Shown here piece by piece: positions 22,236 through 22,241 of a stretch of DNA of 22,241 nt. The stretch covers positions 1 to 22,241 of the forward strand of contig DBRC01000061.1 in the NCBI GenBank assembly GCA_002305505.1, read 5' to 3'. The position numbers and the translations under genes are program-made. Within the stretch, counting starts at the first letter, position 1; each line of letters opens with the position of its first letter. Source of the DNA: Prevotella sp. UBA1378. Its GTDB lineage: Bacteria; Bacteroidota; Bacteroidia; Bacteroidales; Bacteroidaceae. The notes beneath the pieces were generated by a model. The model had not been told where the DNA came from. It saw only the letters and a program-made list of their open reading frames with translations, and searched no databases.

Positions 22236-22241
22236 CGATAG

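Noticed and set aside
1..22241. tRNA, rRNA, insertion sequence or prophage genes
   Set aside because: No cloverleaf-like segment, rRNA-like sequence, transposase or integrase was recognised on either strand by eye; a covariance-model scan would be decisive for RNAs.

Overview
This window looks like chromosomal DNA of a member of the Bacteroidales (Bacteroides/Phocaeicola/Prevotella-like). The evidence is several promoters of the Bacteroidetes type (TAnnTTTG about 19-20 nt downstream of a TTG/TTTG box), the lack of strong Shine-Dalgarno sequences, a Bacteroidetes-style OmpA protein, and a relic of a Bacteroidetes outer-membrane beta-barrel receptor. Coding DNA is GC-rich and intergenic DNA is strikingly AT-rich. 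Nearly all of the window is ordinary core genome. I did not find a convincing new multi-gene system. The less-explained parts are the repeat-rich intergenic DNA around the ompA-like gene, an AmmeMemoRadiSam pair, and two small genes attached to known operons.

Layout. 1-3950: a two-gene repair operon, recJ-recQ (+). 3952-5040: trpS (-), convergent with recQ, with a well-formed promoter. 5041-7286: intergenic DNA around an ompA-like gene (-), holding a long inverted repeat, a strong terminator, heptamer repeats on both sides of ompA, a 22-bp tandem hairpin repeat, and an internally deleted, frameshifted outer-membrane protein pseudogene. 7287-11001: a cobalamin nucleotide-loop assembly operon, cobU-cobT-cobS-cobC (+), followed by a glutaredoxin-like gene and an unknown 124-residue gene. 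11095-13296: hppA, a membrane pyrophosphatase (-). 13517-18678: a long minus-strand run, read in the order ffh, folD, small TPR gene, ferredoxin, and the alpha, beta and gamma subunits of a 2-oxoacid:ferredoxin oxidoreductase, ending at a good terminator. 18911-21236: a fused Memo-AMMECR1 protein and its radical SAM partner (+). 21244-22047: a TerB/J-domain membrane protein (-). The last 190 bases hold a 21-bp tandem/palindromic repeat at the window edge.

How the genes work together. CobU activates adenosylcobinamide (phosphate) to the GDP form, CobT makes alpha-ribazole phosphate, CobS joins the two, and CobC is the matching phosphatase; this is the last stage of B12 synthesis or cobinamide salvage. 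The oxidoreductase complex oxidises a 2-oxoacid with CoA and passes electrons to ferredoxin, a core step of anaerobic metabolism. HppA recovers energy from pyrophosphate as an ion gradient, but it has its own promoter. RecJ and RecQ are a nuclease/helicase pair used in recombination repair.
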